A model generated the notes under the pieces. That model was not told where the DNA came from. It ran no database searches and was given only the letters and a program-made list of their open reading frames with translations. This document shows positions 16,392 to 25,644 of a stretch of 64,000 nucleotides of DNA, one piece after another; position 1 is the first letter of the stretch; every line of letters begins with the position of its first letter. The translations under genes were made by a program, and so were the position numbers. Source of the stretch: Mycobacterium shigaense (GTDB taxonomy: Bacteria > Actinomycetota > Actinomycetes > Mycobacteriales > Mycobacteriaceae); NCBI RefSeq assembly GCF_002356315.1, contig NZ_AP018164.1:4278001-4342000 (forward strand), in the 5' to 3' direction.

Positions 16392-17576
16392 ATGGATTTC
16401 GGTGCGCTCCCTCCAGAGATCAACTCCACCAGGATGTACGCGGGCCCGGGCCCGGGGTCGCTGATGGCGGCCGCGGTGGCCTGGAGCGACCTGGCCGCCG
16501 AGCTGCAAACCGTCGCCGCCTCCTACCGTTCCACCATCGCGGGTCTGGTGGCCGGGCGCTGGCTGGGCCCCACATCCCTGACCATGGCCAGCGCCTTCGG
16601 TCCGTACGCGGCGTGGATGACGGGGCTCGCCGGCCGGGCCGCCGAGACTGCCGGCCAAGCCCAGCTCGCCGTCGAGATCTACGAGGCGGCCTTCGTGGCG
16701 ACCGTGCCGCCGTCGGCGGTCTTCGCCAACCGCACGCTGCTGGCGAACCTGGTTGCCACCAACTTTCTCGGCCAGAACTCCGTGGCGATCGCGGCCTGCG
16801 AGGCCGAATACGCCGAGATGTGGGCGCAGGACGCCGCGGCGATGTACGCCTACGCCGCCGGATCCGCCGAGGCCACCCAGATGACCGGCTACACCGACGC
16901 GCCGCAGGTCGCCAACCCAAACGGCGCCGCGGAGCAGGTCGACGCCGTCGCGAAGTCCACCGGTGTCTCGGGCATCCAGAAGGCGGCGCTGCAAAACATC
17001 ACCCAGCAGGTCCCCAGCACGCTGCTGAACATGTCGAACGGGGGCAGCACCACCGTCGCGTCGGCCGCCGCGTCCACCACCGACTCGACGACCTCGAGCT
17101 TGGTCAGCAGCCTGGCGTCGAGTGTGCCCAGTTCCATTCCCAGCTACCTGATGGCGGCGGGCACCCCGCTGTACGGCATGTCCTCCATCCTCGGCATGGC
17201 CCAGACCGGGCAGGGCCTTATGAGCGCCGCGGCCAACGCAGCCAACGGCGCCGCCTCGGCCGCGGGTTCGGCCGCGTCGGGGGCGGTATCGGGCGCCGGT
17301 GCGCTCGGACGGATCGGGACGGGCATTTTCGGCAGCCTCGGCAGCGCGGCCTCGCTGGGCCCGATCTCGGTGCCGGCGGGCTGGACCAGCGTGATCCCGG
17401 CCGCCAACGCGGCCGCTGCCGCACTGCCGCACGCCACCCTGGCGAGCGCGACGATGCCGCCGAGCATGATGGGCGGCCTGCCGATGACCGGCTCGACCAC
17501 CCGGCCGCTGTCCACCCCCCGGTACGGAATCGTCCCGACCGTCATGTCCCGCCCGCTCGCCGCCGGATACGTCTAA
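16392..17576 (+). CDS. PPE-family protein (SVP subgroup)
   Basis: A 394-residue PPE protein, a type VII secretion substrate expected at the mycobacterial surface. The N-terminal 180-residue PPE domain starts MDFGALPPEINSTRMYAGPGPGS, has the WLGP turn (about 57) in place of WxG, and continues through the paired helices. The C-terminal part is Ala/Ser/Gly-rich and carries the SVP-type motif GPISVPAGWTSVIP (about 320). No PE gene or esx pair lies beside it, so its secretion partner must be elsewhere. It is divergent from the TetR gene and directly upstream of the polysaccharide locus. It is strong evidence that the host is a mycobacterium, most likely a slow grower. Confidence 0.95.
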   Translation: MDFGALPPEINSTRMYAGPGPGSLMAAAVAWSDLAAELQTVAASYRSTIAGLVAGRWLGPTSLTMASAFGPYAAWMTGLAGRAAETAGQAQLAVEIYEAAFVATVPPSAVFANRTLLANLVATNFLGQNSVAIAACEAEYAEMWAQDAAAMYAYAAGSAEATQMTGYTDAPQVANPNGAAEQVDAVAKSTGVSGIQKAALQNITQQVPSTLLNMSNGGSTTVASAAASTTDSTTSSLVSSLASSVPSSIPSYLMAAGTPLYGMSSILGMAQTGQGLMSAAANAANGAASAAGSAASGAVSGAGALGRIGTGIFGSLGSAASLGPISVPAGWTSVIPAANAAAAALPHATLASATMPPSMMGGLPMTGSTTRPLSTPRYGIVPTVMSRPLAAGYV

Positions 17577-17748
17577 GGCCGCACATGACCGGAACACGGC
17601 TGGCCGCCCGAATCCAGGTGCCTCAGGTCGGGCACCTGCTGCACGGTGTGCAGTCGGTGCGCACCCTCCTCGTCATTTCCGCGGCCGGTATGTGGCCCGC
17701 CCAGCCCGGCACCTGCTCGACGGCCGGGGTCCAGAATCCCTGTTCTGC

Positions 17749-17754
17749 AAGGAG
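17749..17754 (+). promoter_or_regulatory. Ribosome-binding site fixing the start of the RmlC-like gene
   Basis: AAGGAG stands 6 bases before GTG 17761, so that codon is preferred over an ATG 69 bases upstream in the same frame. Confidence 0.7.
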
Positions 17755-17760
17755 TCGCCA

Positions 17761-18321
17761 GTGAAATACACGGCCACCAAGATCGCCGGGGTGACGATCA
17801 TCGACCTCGAGCCGCAGCGCGATCACCGCGGCTTTACCGCACGGTCCTTCTGCGCCCGCGAATTCGCGGACCACGGACTGATTTTCGACGTCACCCAGAC
17901 GACCAACATCTTCAGCTACACCCGGGGCACCGTGCGCGGCCTGCACCGTCAGATACCTCCTTACGCCGAGGCCAAGCTCGTGCGCTGCACCCGCGGCGCC
18001 ATCGCCGCGGTGACGGTGGACGTCCGCCCCGAATCCCAGACCTTCGGCGACCACCTGATGGTCGAGCTCAACCCCGACAACCACCGGGCGCTGTTCCTGC
18101 CGCCGTACGTCGCACACGGCTTCCAGACCCTGACCGACGAAACCGAGGTCTGCTACCAGATCAGCGGTCAGTACATGCCGGCGTTCGAGCAGGGATTCCG
18201 CTGGAACGACCCGGAATTCGGGATCGTGTGGCCACTGCCGGTCACCGTCATGTCCGAGGAGGATGCGGGGCTGCCTTCCCAGACGCCCGAGCTCGCCGCG
18301 GTCGAGAGTGCGGCGTCATGA
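17761..18321 (+). CDS. RmlC-like dTDP-4-keto-6-deoxysugar epimerase
   Basis: A 186-residue cupin of the dTDP-4-dehydrorhamnose 3,5-epimerase family, which inverts C3 and/or C5 of a 4-keto-6-deoxysugar nucleotide. Family features in order: DHRGFTARSFCAREFADHGL, the active-site GLHRQ with catalytic His (about 63), AKLVRCTRGAI, VAHGFQTL, CYQISGQY with the active-site Tyr, and the terminal WNDPEFGIVWP. No rmlA, rmlB or rmlD partner is in the window, so it must draw a 4-keto sugar made elsewhere or by the epimerase at 22550 (inference). It opens the rightward polysaccharide operon. Confidence 0.88.
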   Translation: MKYTATKIAGVTIIDLEPQRDHRGFTARSFCAREFADHGLIFDVTQTTNIFSYTRGTVRGLHRQIPPYAEAKLVRCTRGAIAAVTVDVRPESQTFGDHLMVELNPDNHRALFLPPYVAHGFQTLTDETEVCYQISGQYMPAFEQGFRWNDPEFGIVWPLPVTVMSEEDAGLPSQTPELAAVESAAS

Positions 18322-18398
18322 TGACCGGCGTCGCGTCAGTGCGGATCGAGCGGGTCCATGGCCGGCGATGACGCGAACCCGCGCCAGGAGACCGGCCG

Positions 18399-19979
18399 AT
18401 GAGCGCACCGACATGTCCAGCGCCGTCGGGGCATTCGTCGCGCCCTGAGCGGCGACCACACCAGCAGAAGCCGGCCGACGTGATCCTCTTCCCCCACGAA
18501 GAAGGCAATGGTTCGCCGATAGCCGCGCCGGTGCCCACACCCGGTGGCGCAGTTCGGCGTTGGCAGTACCAATACTCGCAGCGGCTGCGCCTGAGCGACA
18601 CGGTGATCGTCGTCGCATCGGTGCTGCTGGCTCAGTACGTCCGCTTCGGCGAAATCGCGAACACGTCGGGCTACTCCGACCCGGTGATGACGCTGTTCTC
18701 CTGCCTGTTCGCGGCGCTGTGGTTGTCCGCCCTGGCCGTATTCCAAACGCGCTCAACGCGAATCATCGGGTCGGGCATCGACGAATACCGCCGCATCGGC
18801 AGCGCGACGTTTTGGACCTTCGGGATCATCGCGATGGGAACGCTACTCGCCAAGGTCGACCTGGCCCGCGGTTACCTGGCGATCGCCCTGCCCGTCGGCA
18901 CGCTCGGACTGATCGGGAGCCGCCACCTGTGGCGGCAGCACATCGCCCGCAAACGCGGCCGTGGTGATTGCCAGACAAAGGTTTTGGCCATCGGGGACCA
19001 TGAGGCGGTTTCCCACCTCGCGCACGAGCTGGCCCGCGCTCCGATGGCCGGCTGCGTCGTGGTCGGCGTCTGCATTCCCGGCTACGGGCCGCCTCGCGGC
19101 AACGTCCTGAAGATCGGCGGCCGCGAAGTCCCGATCCTTGGTGACGAAACCTACGTCTCCGCCGGGATCGGCAGCTGCGGTGCGGACACCGTGGCCGTGG
19201 CGCAGACGGATCACTTTGGGATGCACGGTCTTCGCGAGCTGATGTGGCAGCTGGAAAAGATGGACGTCGACCTGGTGGTCTCTCCCGGGGTGATGGACAT
19301 GACACAGGCCCGGTTGACGCTGCGCCTGACCGCCGGCCTGCCCCTGCTGCACGTCGAGAAACCGCAATACGAAGGGACGCAACGCTTCCAGAAGCATCTC
19401 TTCGACTTCTGCTTCTCGCTGGCGGCCCTGATCGCGACATCGCCGATCCTCATCGTGTCCGCCCTGGCGGTGAAGCTGACCAGCAGGGGCCCGGTCTTCT
19501 ACCCGTCCGAGCGAATCGGCATCGACGGAAAACCGTTCACAATGCTCAAGTTCCGCACGATGACCGACGGTGCCGACAGGCAGCTCGACAACCTGTTGGC
19601 GATGAACGAATGCGTCGGCGGGATGCTGTTCAAGATGCGCGAAGACCCCCGCGTCACCGCCGTCGGCAAGATACTTCGCAGATTCAGCATCGACGAGCTG
19701 CCGCAGTTCGTCAACGTGCTCAAGGGCGACATGAGCGTCGTCGGGCCGCGGCCGCCGCTGCGGCGGGAGGTCGACAACTACGAGGTCGACGTCAAGCGGC
19801 GCCTGCTGGTGAAGCCGGGCGTCAGCGGGCTCTGGCAAGTCAGCGGTCGCTCGGACCTGTCCTGGGACGAGTCGGTCCGATTGGATCTGTCCTATGTCGA
19901 CAACTGGTCGATGGCGGGAGATCTCGTGATCATTGCCAAGACGGTGAAAGCGGTTTTGACGAGCCACGGCGCATACTAG
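18399..19979 (+). CDS. Initiating polyprenyl-phosphate phosphoglycosyltransferase
   Basis: This membrane enzyme transfers a sugar-1-phosphate from a nucleotide sugar to the lipid carrier, the first step of a repeat unit. It has 526 residues: several N-terminal transmembrane helices (first near LRLSDTVIVVASVLLAQYV), a Rossmann-like middle domain (TKVLAIGDHEAV), and the C-terminal bacterial sugar transferase domain. Hallmarks of that domain are a hydrophobic hairpin (LFDFCFSLAALIATSPILIV), GPVFYPSERIGIDGKPFTMLKFRTM, RRFSIDELPQFVNVLKGDMSVVGPRPP and KPGVSGLWQVSGRSDLSWD. The layout matches WbaP/WcaJ-type enzymes. The flippase gene starts 12 bases downstream. Confidence 0.93.
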   Translation: MSAPTCPAPSGHSSRPERRPHQQKPADVILFPHEEGNGSPIAAPVPTPGGAVRRWQYQYSQRLRLSDTVIVVASVLLAQYVRFGEIANTSGYSDPVMTLFSCLFAALWLSALAVFQTRSTRIIGSGIDEYRRIGSATFWTFGIIAMGTLLAKVDLARGYLAIALPVGTLGLIGSRHLWRQHIARKRGRGDCQTKVLAIGDHEAVSHLAHELARAPMAGCVVVGVCIPGYGPPRGNVLKIGGREVPILGDETYVSAGIGSCGADTVAVAQTDHFGMHGLRELMWQLEKMDVDLVVSPGVMDMTQARLTLRLTAGLPLLHVEKPQYEGTQRFQKHLFDFCFSLAALIATSPILIVSALAVKLTSRGPVFYPSERIGIDGKPFTMLKFRTMTDGADRQLDNLLAMNECVGGMLFKMREDPRVTAVGKILRRFSIDELPQFVNVLKGDMSVVGPRPPLRREVDNYEVDVKRRLLVKPGVSGLWQVSGRSDLSWDESVRLDLSYVDNWSMAGDLVIIAKTVKAVLTSHGAY

Positions 19980-19991
19980 TTCCCGTGAGCC

Positions 19992-21452
19992 ATGACTGAG
20001 CCGACGGCACCCGGTGCCGTGGTGCCCTCGGTGCCGCTTTCCCGGATGGCTCATGCCTTCTCGATCCAGTTGATCTGCCGGGCCGCCGGCATGCTGGCAT
20101 CGGTGTTCTCGGTGGCGATGAGCGCGCGATATCTCGGCCCGGGGCCCTACGGCCAGCTCACCATGGCGGTGGCGTTCATCGGCATGTGGAGCAGCTTCGC
20201 CGACCTCGGTGTTGCGACCGTGATCGTGCGCCGCGTGACCTCCGGCCGCGGCGATCTCGAACGGTTGGTGCGCGTCAACAGCGGTATGGCCCTGATCTAC
20301 TGCGTCCCGCTCGCGGCACTGGCCGCCGGGTCCGGGTTGCTCGTCTATCACGACTTCGACGTCCGGGTGATGCTCGTGGTGCTGTCCGGCGGCCTGCTGC
20401 TGCAGACCATGATTACGCGCTTCGAGCCGGTGTTCTTGACCACCGTCCGTTTCTCCGCGGTCGCCATCTCCGACGTCACCGCCCGGGTGGCCACCCTGGG
20501 CATGGTCGCCTGCCTGGTGTCGGCGCACGCGGGCGTCATCTGGTTCGCGGTAGCCCAGCTCATCCCGCCCGCGGTCCAGCTGCTGATCCAGGGCGCCGCG
20601 GCGATGCGGCACATCTCGGTGCGGCCGGTCTTCGCGCTGCGCGAGTCCGCCGATCTGTTGCGGGAAACCCTGCCGCTCATCGGATTCCTCGTGGTGGGCA
20701 TCCTGTACACGCGCGCCGACGGGGTGATCCTGTCCCTGCTCAGCACGCACTCCGAGGTCGGCGTCTACGGGTTGGCCCTGACGATCGCGTTCAACACCAT
20801 CGTGGTGTCGCTGGTCTTCCTCAAGGCGACGCTGTCGACGGGCACCGAGCTCTACGCGCGAGACGTCGCCGCGTTCGCCGCCTTCCTGCGCCGCAGTGTG
20901 GAACTGATGTATTTCGCGGCGGTGCCGGTCGCGGTGATCGGTGTGCTACTGGCGGGCCCACTGATCGCGCTCTTCGGCGACCGGGCCTTCGTCGCCCGCG
21001 GGACGCCGACCCTGGCCCTGTTGTTCGTTGCCGCCGCCCTGCGCTTCGTCGGCGGGACCCTGGGCCAGGGCCTGGTCGCCAGCCATCACCAACAGGTGTT
21101 GCTGTGGTTGACGGTCGCCACCCTGGTCGTCAACGTCGGGCTCAACGTCGCCCTCGCGGGCCGGTTGGGCGCCGTCGGACCCGGCATCGCGCTGGTGTGC
21201 ACGGAATTTTTCAACATGCTGTTCAGCAGCTGGTGGCTGCACCGCCGGTGCGGATACCGTACGCCGGTGGTGTTCTTGCTGCGGGTGCTGATCCCGACGG
21301 GCGCGAGTGTCGCAGCGACACTGCTGCTCTGGGGTCAGCACGTCGTCTTGATTCTGCTGGCCGCCGCCGTGGCCTACCTGGCCACCAGCGCGGCGGTCGG
21401 CCCGCTCAAGTGGTCCTCGTTGGCGTCGTTGCGACGCAGCCAGCTGGCGTGA
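19992..21452 (+). CDS. Wzx-like oligosaccharide flippase (MOP superfamily)
   Basis: A 486-residue integral membrane protein with about 12-14 predicted transmembrane segments, no soluble domain, and the polysaccharide-synthase (PST) family pattern. The N-terminal SARYLGPGPYGQLTMAVAFIGMWSSFADLGVATVIVRR is the typical first-helix pair. It would flip the lipid-linked repeat across the plasma membrane. It sits in a tight rightward operon between the initiating transferase and a GT4 gene. The specificity cannot be read from sequence. Confidence 0.9.
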   Translation: MTEPTAPGAVVPSVPLSRMAHAFSIQLICRAAGMLASVFSVAMSARYLGPGPYGQLTMAVAFIGMWSSFADLGVATVIVRRVTSGRGDLERLVRVNSGMALIYCVPLAALAAGSGLLVYHDFDVRVMLVVLSGGLLLQTMITRFEPVFLTTVRFSAVAISDVTARVATLGMVACLVSAHAGVIWFAVAQLIPPAVQLLIQGAAAMRHISVRPVFALRESADLLRETLPLIGFLVVGILYTRADGVILSLLSTHSEVGVYGLALTIAFNTIVVSLVFLKATLSTGTELYARDVAAFAAFLRRSVELMYFAAVPVAVIGVLLAGPLIALFGDRAFVARGTPTLALLFVAAALRFVGGTLGQGLVASHHQQVLLWLTVATLVVNVGLNVALAGRLGAVGPGIALVCTEFFNMLFSSWWLHRRCGYRTPVVFLLRVLIPTGASVAATLLLWGQHVVLILLAAAVAYLATSAAVGPLKWSSLASLRRSQLA

Positions 21453-21465
21453 TCGGCGAAGCCGC

Positions 21466-22524
21466 GTGAATTCTCCTCGGGTGCTTTGGCTTTCGCCGTG
21501 GACGCGGCCGGCCGTGCGGGTGCAGTCCGAAGCGCTGATACGCCACGGCGCCGACGTACTGCTGGTGACCTCCGACCGCCACCCCGAGTCGGACGCGGCG
21601 CGTGACTACGAATTGGTGCTCGAGCCGCGGTTTCTCACCGCTTCGACCTGGCCCCCGACGCTCCAGGCGTTTCGCCGGGTACGCCAGTTCCGCCCGGACG
21701 TCGTGATCGTCGAACAGGTCCGCGACCCGCGCTGGATGGCGCTCGCCGGACGGAAGCCGCGCATTCAGGTCATCCACGACGACGCGCCGCACGACCCAGC
21801 CGAAGCGCTGCCCTCGTTCGAACTGGCGGTGCTCGACCGGTGGGGCGCCCGCTCGGCGGCCACCATTGCCTATTGCGACTATGTCGCCAACGCCGTGGCG
21901 GCGCGCCGGGACGTGGCCGGCACGCCGGTGCATGTCGTCCCGCTCGCCAGCGACCTGGATCTGAATCGCGTCCCACCGTTCGTGGCCGCCGAAGGGCGCC
22001 ACGACTTCGTGATGTTCGGCCGGCTCAACCCGTACAAGAACGCCGAGGTGGTGCTCGAGGCGTGGCGTCGACACGTCGCCGGCGGCGGCTGGCGCGGCGA
22101 CAACCTGATCCTGATCGGCGACGGGACGCTGGACCCCGCGAGCCTGCCCGAGCACACGCAATGGCGTCGCGGCGGATACCGCTATTCCGATGTCGTCGCG
22201 ACGCTGGCCGCAGCCAAAGGCTCGATCGCCCACTATCGTCGGGCAACTCAAAGCGGCGTGCAGGTGCTGTCCATGCACCTCGGTGTCATGCCGATCATCT
22301 CGACCGAGGGCGGGCCGCCCCAATACCAGCCGCCGGACTGCCCGCCGATCGGCGTCGACGACGTGGCCGGCCTGGCCGCCGCCTTCGACATGCTGGCCGA
22401 TCCGGCCGCGGCGGCCAGTCAGGGGGCCACCGCGTCGCGCCACTACGAGCTGCACTGCGCCGTCGACCTTGTCGCGGAACGCTTCCTGGACGTCATCGCC
22501 GAGGTGCTGGCTCGTCGACGCTGA
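21466..22524 (+). CDS. Family GT4-like glycosyltransferase
   Basis: A 352-residue GT-B glycosyltransferase. The N-terminal Rossmann domain (about 1-170) is short. The C-terminal nucleotide-sugar domain shows FGRLNPYKNAEVVLEAW (about 185-200), then an atypical acceptor-loop region ISTEGGPPQYQPP instead of a clean E-x7-E motif. No membrane helix is evident. The start is GTG, 13 bases after the flippase stop. It probably adds one sugar of the repeat on the cytoplasmic face; donor unknown. Confidence 0.8.
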   Translation: MNSPRVLWLSPWTRPAVRVQSEALIRHGADVLLVTSDRHPESDAARDYELVLEPRFLTASTWPPTLQAFRRVRQFRPDVVIVEQVRDPRWMALAGRKPRIQVIHDDAPHDPAEALPSFELAVLDRWGARSAATIAYCDYVANAVAARRDVAGTPVHVVPLASDLDLNRVPPFVAAEGRHDFVMFGRLNPYKNAEVVLEAWRRHVAGGGWRGDNLILIGDGTLDPASLPEHTQWRRGGYRYSDVVATLAAAKGSIAHYRRATQSGVQVLSMHLGVMPIISTEGGPPQYQPPDCPPIGVDDVAGLAAAFDMLADPAAAASQGATASRHYELHCAVDLVAERFLDVIAEVLARRR

Positions 22525-22549
22525 CGACCACGCGTGAAAGGACATATGC

Positions 22550-23488
22550 ATGGGCAACTATCTGGTCACCGGCGGGTGCGGCTTCATCGGCTCGGCCGTT
22601 GTCAACTCGTTGCTCGACCGCGGCGAGAACGTCTTTGTCTTCGACGACCTTTCGCTCGGCACAGATCGATGGCGAAACGCCGACCGCAAACCGACGTTGC
22701 TGGCCCGGGACATCCTCGACGCCGATGCCTGCGATCAGGTCTTCCGCGATGTCAAGCCGCAGACCGTCATTCACCTGGCGGCGCAGCATTTCGTGCCGTG
22801 GTGCCAGGAGCACATCTACGAGGCGTACACCCTGAACGTCACCGGCACTCTCAACATCCTGGAGTATTCGCGGCGTTACGGGGTGCAGGACGTGTTTTTC
22901 GCGTCCACCGGTGACGTCTACCCGCCGAACTTCGTGCCCAACAAGGAAGTTGATCCGACCGGGCCCGTATACGTGTATGGCCACACCAAGTTCCTGGCCG
23001 AACAGATGTGCATGCGCTACTTCGAGTCGCAGGACTGCTTTCGTACGTTGCTGATCGGCCGGTTGTTCAACGCCGCGGGTCCGCGGGAAACCAATCCGCA
23101 TCTGCTGGCCGAGGTCACCCGCCAGATCGCACAGGAGGGCAAGCGCGAGGTCGAGGTTGGCAACCTCTGGCCGCTGCGCGACTACGTCGACGTCGACTCC
23201 ATGGGCTCGGTCATCATCGACGCCGTGTCGAAAGTGGAAGGGCTGGAAATACTCAACATCGGGTCCGGCACAGCGGTCGAGGTTCGCGAGGCACTGAACA
23301 TCCTCGCGTCGGTGCTGCCGTTTCAGGTCGACTTCACGTCCGTGCCCGAGCGTCAACGTCCCAACGACCGGCCGTTCCTGTGCCCGGACACCCAACGGCT
23401 GCGCCGCACGATCGGTCGCGCGGCCGACCCGTTCAACGAAGACACGGCTCGCAAGATCTTCGCCGAGTACCCCGCCATCAAGCTCTAA
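22550..23488 (+). CDS. NAD-dependent sugar epimerase/dehydratase (extended SDR)
   Basis: A 312-residue extended SDR acting on a nucleotide sugar. It has TGGCGFIGSAVVNSLLDRG at the N terminus (NAD site), D-dependent loop FDDLSLG, the STGDVYPPN stretch holding the catalytic Thr/Ser region, YVYGHTKF (Tyr-x3-Lys) and RLFNAAGPRETNPHLL. The start ATG follows AAAGGA by 8 bases. GT genes flank it closely on both sides, so its product feeds this repeat unit. UDP-glucose 4-epimerase, dehydratase or another reaction cannot be told apart by eye. Confidence 0.85.
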   Translation: MGNYLVTGGCGFIGSAVVNSLLDRGENVFVFDDLSLGTDRWRNADRKPTLLARDILDADACDQVFRDVKPQTVIHLAAQHFVPWCQEHIYEAYTLNVTGTLNILEYSRRYGVQDVFFASTGDVYPPNFVPNKEVDPTGPVYVYGHTKFLAEQMCMRYFESQDCFRTLLIGRLFNAAGPRETNPHLLAEVTRQIAQEGKREVEVGNLWPLRDYVDVDSMGSVIIDAVSKVEGLEILNIGSGTAVEVREALNILASVLPFQVDFTSVPERQRPNDRPFLCPDTQRLRRTIGRAADPFNEDTARKIFAEYPAIKL

Positions 23489-23494
23489 ACGACG

Positions 23495-24703
23495 ATGGTG
23501 CAAGCGGATTCGGCGCGCCCGCTGCGGGTTGCCCTGGTGAGCGACTACCCCACCGACGGGGATATGGGTCCCGACAACGGGGTGCAGTCGGTGACCCACA
23601 ACCTGGCCCAGGCGCTCGCAGTCCGTCCGGACATCGAGTGCCACGTCATCGCCGCAATGAACCACGCGACGACGACCTACCGGCAGGTCGGGGCCCTGCA
23701 GGTGCACTACGTCAAGCGCCTCAACCTGCCGCGGCTGATCACCCTACGCGCCCACGACGTGCCGCGACTCATCTCGGTAATCCGTTCGATCAACCCCGAT
23801 GTCGTGCACGGGCAGGGCCAGGATCGCCACGCACTCGGCGCGCTGGGCAGCGGCTTCCCCACCGTCATCACGCCGCACGGCGTGCTCTTCATCGAAAGCC
23901 TTCTGCTGCAGAAGAATCGGTTCGACATCGTCGGGGCCGCCAAGAAGCGCGGCGTGATCAACATGGAACGGGAGGTGTTTCGGCGCTCCCACGACATGAT
24001 CATCATCTCGCGTTACCTGCCCCGAACCTACGGGCCGATGCTGACCGCGCGCACCCACTTCATCGAAAACCCGATCAACGAGGAATACTTCCGGATTCCC
24101 CGCGCACCCGAACCGGGACGGATGCTGTTCATCGGATCCGTCGTGCCGCGCAAGTGCGTGCACGACCTCGTCCGCGCGATCGGCCAGGTCCTCAACACGC
24201 GCGCCGCTGCCGACGAACCGTGGCAGGCGAGCGCGCAGTTCCGCATCGCCGGCCCCCTCGTGGACCCGGCCAGCGAACTCGAGATCCACAGGGCGATCGA
24301 CGAATACGGCTTACGGGAGCAGGTGCACATTCTCGGGCCCATCAGCCACGAACAGTTGTTGGACGAGTATGCGCGCGCACAGGTCCTGCTGATGGGCTCG
24401 CGCGAGGAGACCACGCCCCAGGTGATCGCGCAGGCCATGGCGTGCGGCCTGCCGGTGATCGCCTCTCGGGTCGGCGGCATTCCGGACATGGTCTCCGACG
24501 GCCGCACGGCGCTGCTGTTCGACCACGGCGACCTGACGACGTGCGCCGCGCATATCCGGCGGATGCTCGGCGACGACGTCCTTCGCGCGCGCATCGAGGA
24601 TGCCGTGCGCGAGCAGGCCCAGCGACGATTCAACCCCGATTCGGTTGCCGAGCAGACGATCTCGGTGTACCGCGACGTTATCGCGCGGAGTCGAGAGCCT
24701 TGA
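23495..24703 (+). CDS. Family GT4 glycosyltransferase
   Basis: A 402-residue GT-B enzyme. The N-terminal glycine loop is DNGVQSVTHNLAQAL; the donor-binding domain has LFIGSVVPRKCVHDLVRAI (about 207) and GSREETTPQVIAQAMACGLPVIAS, the region of the E-x7-E motif with Gln in the usual second Glu area. It starts 6 bases after the epimerase. Its end overlaps the convergent uxs gene by 26 bases, closing the rightward operon. Confidence 0.87.
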   Translation: MVQADSARPLRVALVSDYPTDGDMGPDNGVQSVTHNLAQALAVRPDIECHVIAAMNHATTTYRQVGALQVHYVKRLNLPRLITLRAHDVPRLISVIRSINPDVVHGQGQDRHALGALGSGFPTVITPHGVLFIESLLLQKNRFDIVGAAKKRGVINMEREVFRRSHDMIIISRYLPRTYGPMLTARTHFIENPINEEYFRIPRAPEPGRMLFIGSVVPRKCVHDLVRAIGQVLNTRAAADEPWQASAQFRIAGPLVDPASELEIHRAIDEYGLREQVHILGPISHEQLLDEYARAQVLLMGSREETTPQVIAQAMACGLPVIASRVGGIPDMVSDGRTALLFDHGDLTTCAAHIRRMLGDDVLRARIEDAVREQAQRRFNPDSVAEQTISVYRDVIARSREP

Positions 24704-25631
24704 AATACTCGATCGTGAGCGCGGCCCCTCGATCGAACGACACCACCGGTCGCCACCCGAGCCTGGACCCGGCGAGGGTGATGTCCGGCTTGCGCTTCCT
24801 CGGGTCGTCCTCCGGCAGCGGGTTGAACACGACGGGAGATGGCGACCCGGTCATATCCTTGATCATGCGTGCGGTCTCCAGTACGGTCAGCTCTGCCAGG
24901 CCACCGAGATTGACGGGACCGGTGAACGAGGAATCGCTTTTCGCCATCTTCACCAGCCCGTCGATCAAATCCTCGACATAGCAGAAGGTTCGGGTCTGGC
25001 TGCCGTCCCCGAAAACGGTGATCGGCTGGCCGCGCAGCGCCTGCACGATGAACTGCGAGACGATCCGTCCGTCGTCGGGGTCCATTCGGGGACCGTACGT
25101 GTTGAAGATGCGGACGACCTTGATGCGGGCGCCGAAGGCGCGTGCATACTCGAGCATCAGCGTCTCGGCGACCCGCTTGCCCTCGTCGTAGCAGGCCCGC
25201 GGGCCGAAGCAGTTGACGTTGCCCCAGTAGCCCTCGTCCTGCGGATGGATGGTGGGGTCGCCGTAGATCTCGCTGGTGGAGGCCTGCAGCACGACGGCGT
25301 TCTTCGCGAGCGCCAGCTCGAGCAGATGCCTGGTGCCGAGGTAGTTGGTGTCGAGGGTGAACACGGGATCGCGCTGGAAGGCGAAAGGCGAACCGGGACA
25401 GGCCAAGTTGAAGATGAAGTCGAGCGGGCCCGGCACCTCCGCCGCCTCGAGCGGCAGCGTCACGTCGTGGTCGAAGAAGCTGAAGCCCGGATCCCGCACC
25501 AGGTGGGCGAGGTTTTCGCGCCGGCCGGTGTAGAAGTTGTCGACGCCGATCACCTCGACGCGATCACGGCGCAGCCGATCGCACAGGTGGGACCCGAGGA
25601 AGCCGGCGGCGCCGGCAACGAGGGCTCTCAA
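24678..25631 (-). CDS. UDP-glucuronate decarboxylase (UDP-xylose synthase)
   Basis: It oxidises UDP-glucuronate at C4 with NAD, decarboxylates it and reduces the ketone to give UDP-xylose. The 317-residue extended SDR has AGAAGFLGSHLCDRL (NAD site), LACPGSPFAFQRDP, STSEIYGDP, and the diagnostic ACYDEGKRVAETL with Tyr-x3-Lys, plus IFNTYGPRMDPDDGRIVSQF, all typical of Uxs. The start is TTG with GGAGAAC 6 bases upstream. It lies 13 bases downstream of ugd, so the two consecutive pathway steps are one operon. Confidence 0.93.
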   Translation of the reverse strand: MRALVAGAAGFLGSHLCDRLRRDRVEVIGVDNFYTGRRENLAHLVRDPGFSFFDHDVTLPLEAAEVPGPLDFIFNLACPGSPFAFQRDPVFTLDTNYLGTRHLLELALAKNAVVLQASTSEIYGDPTIHPQDEGYWGNVNCFGPRACYDEGKRVAETLMLEYARAFGARIKVVRIFNTYGPRMDPDDGRIVSQFIVQALRGQPITVFGDGSQTRTFCYVEDLIDGLVKMAKSDSSFTGPVNLGGLAELTVLETARMIKDMTGSPSPVVFNPLPEDDPRKRKPDITLAGSRLGWRPVVSFDRGAALTIEYFKALDSAR

Positions 25632-25644
25632 TTACGTGTTCTCC

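Noticed and set aside
18843..20750. A 635-codon minus-strand open frame opposite the initiating transferase and the flippase
   Set aside because: Composition is His/Asp/Gly-rich and without motifs; the plus-strand genes carry clear family signatures.
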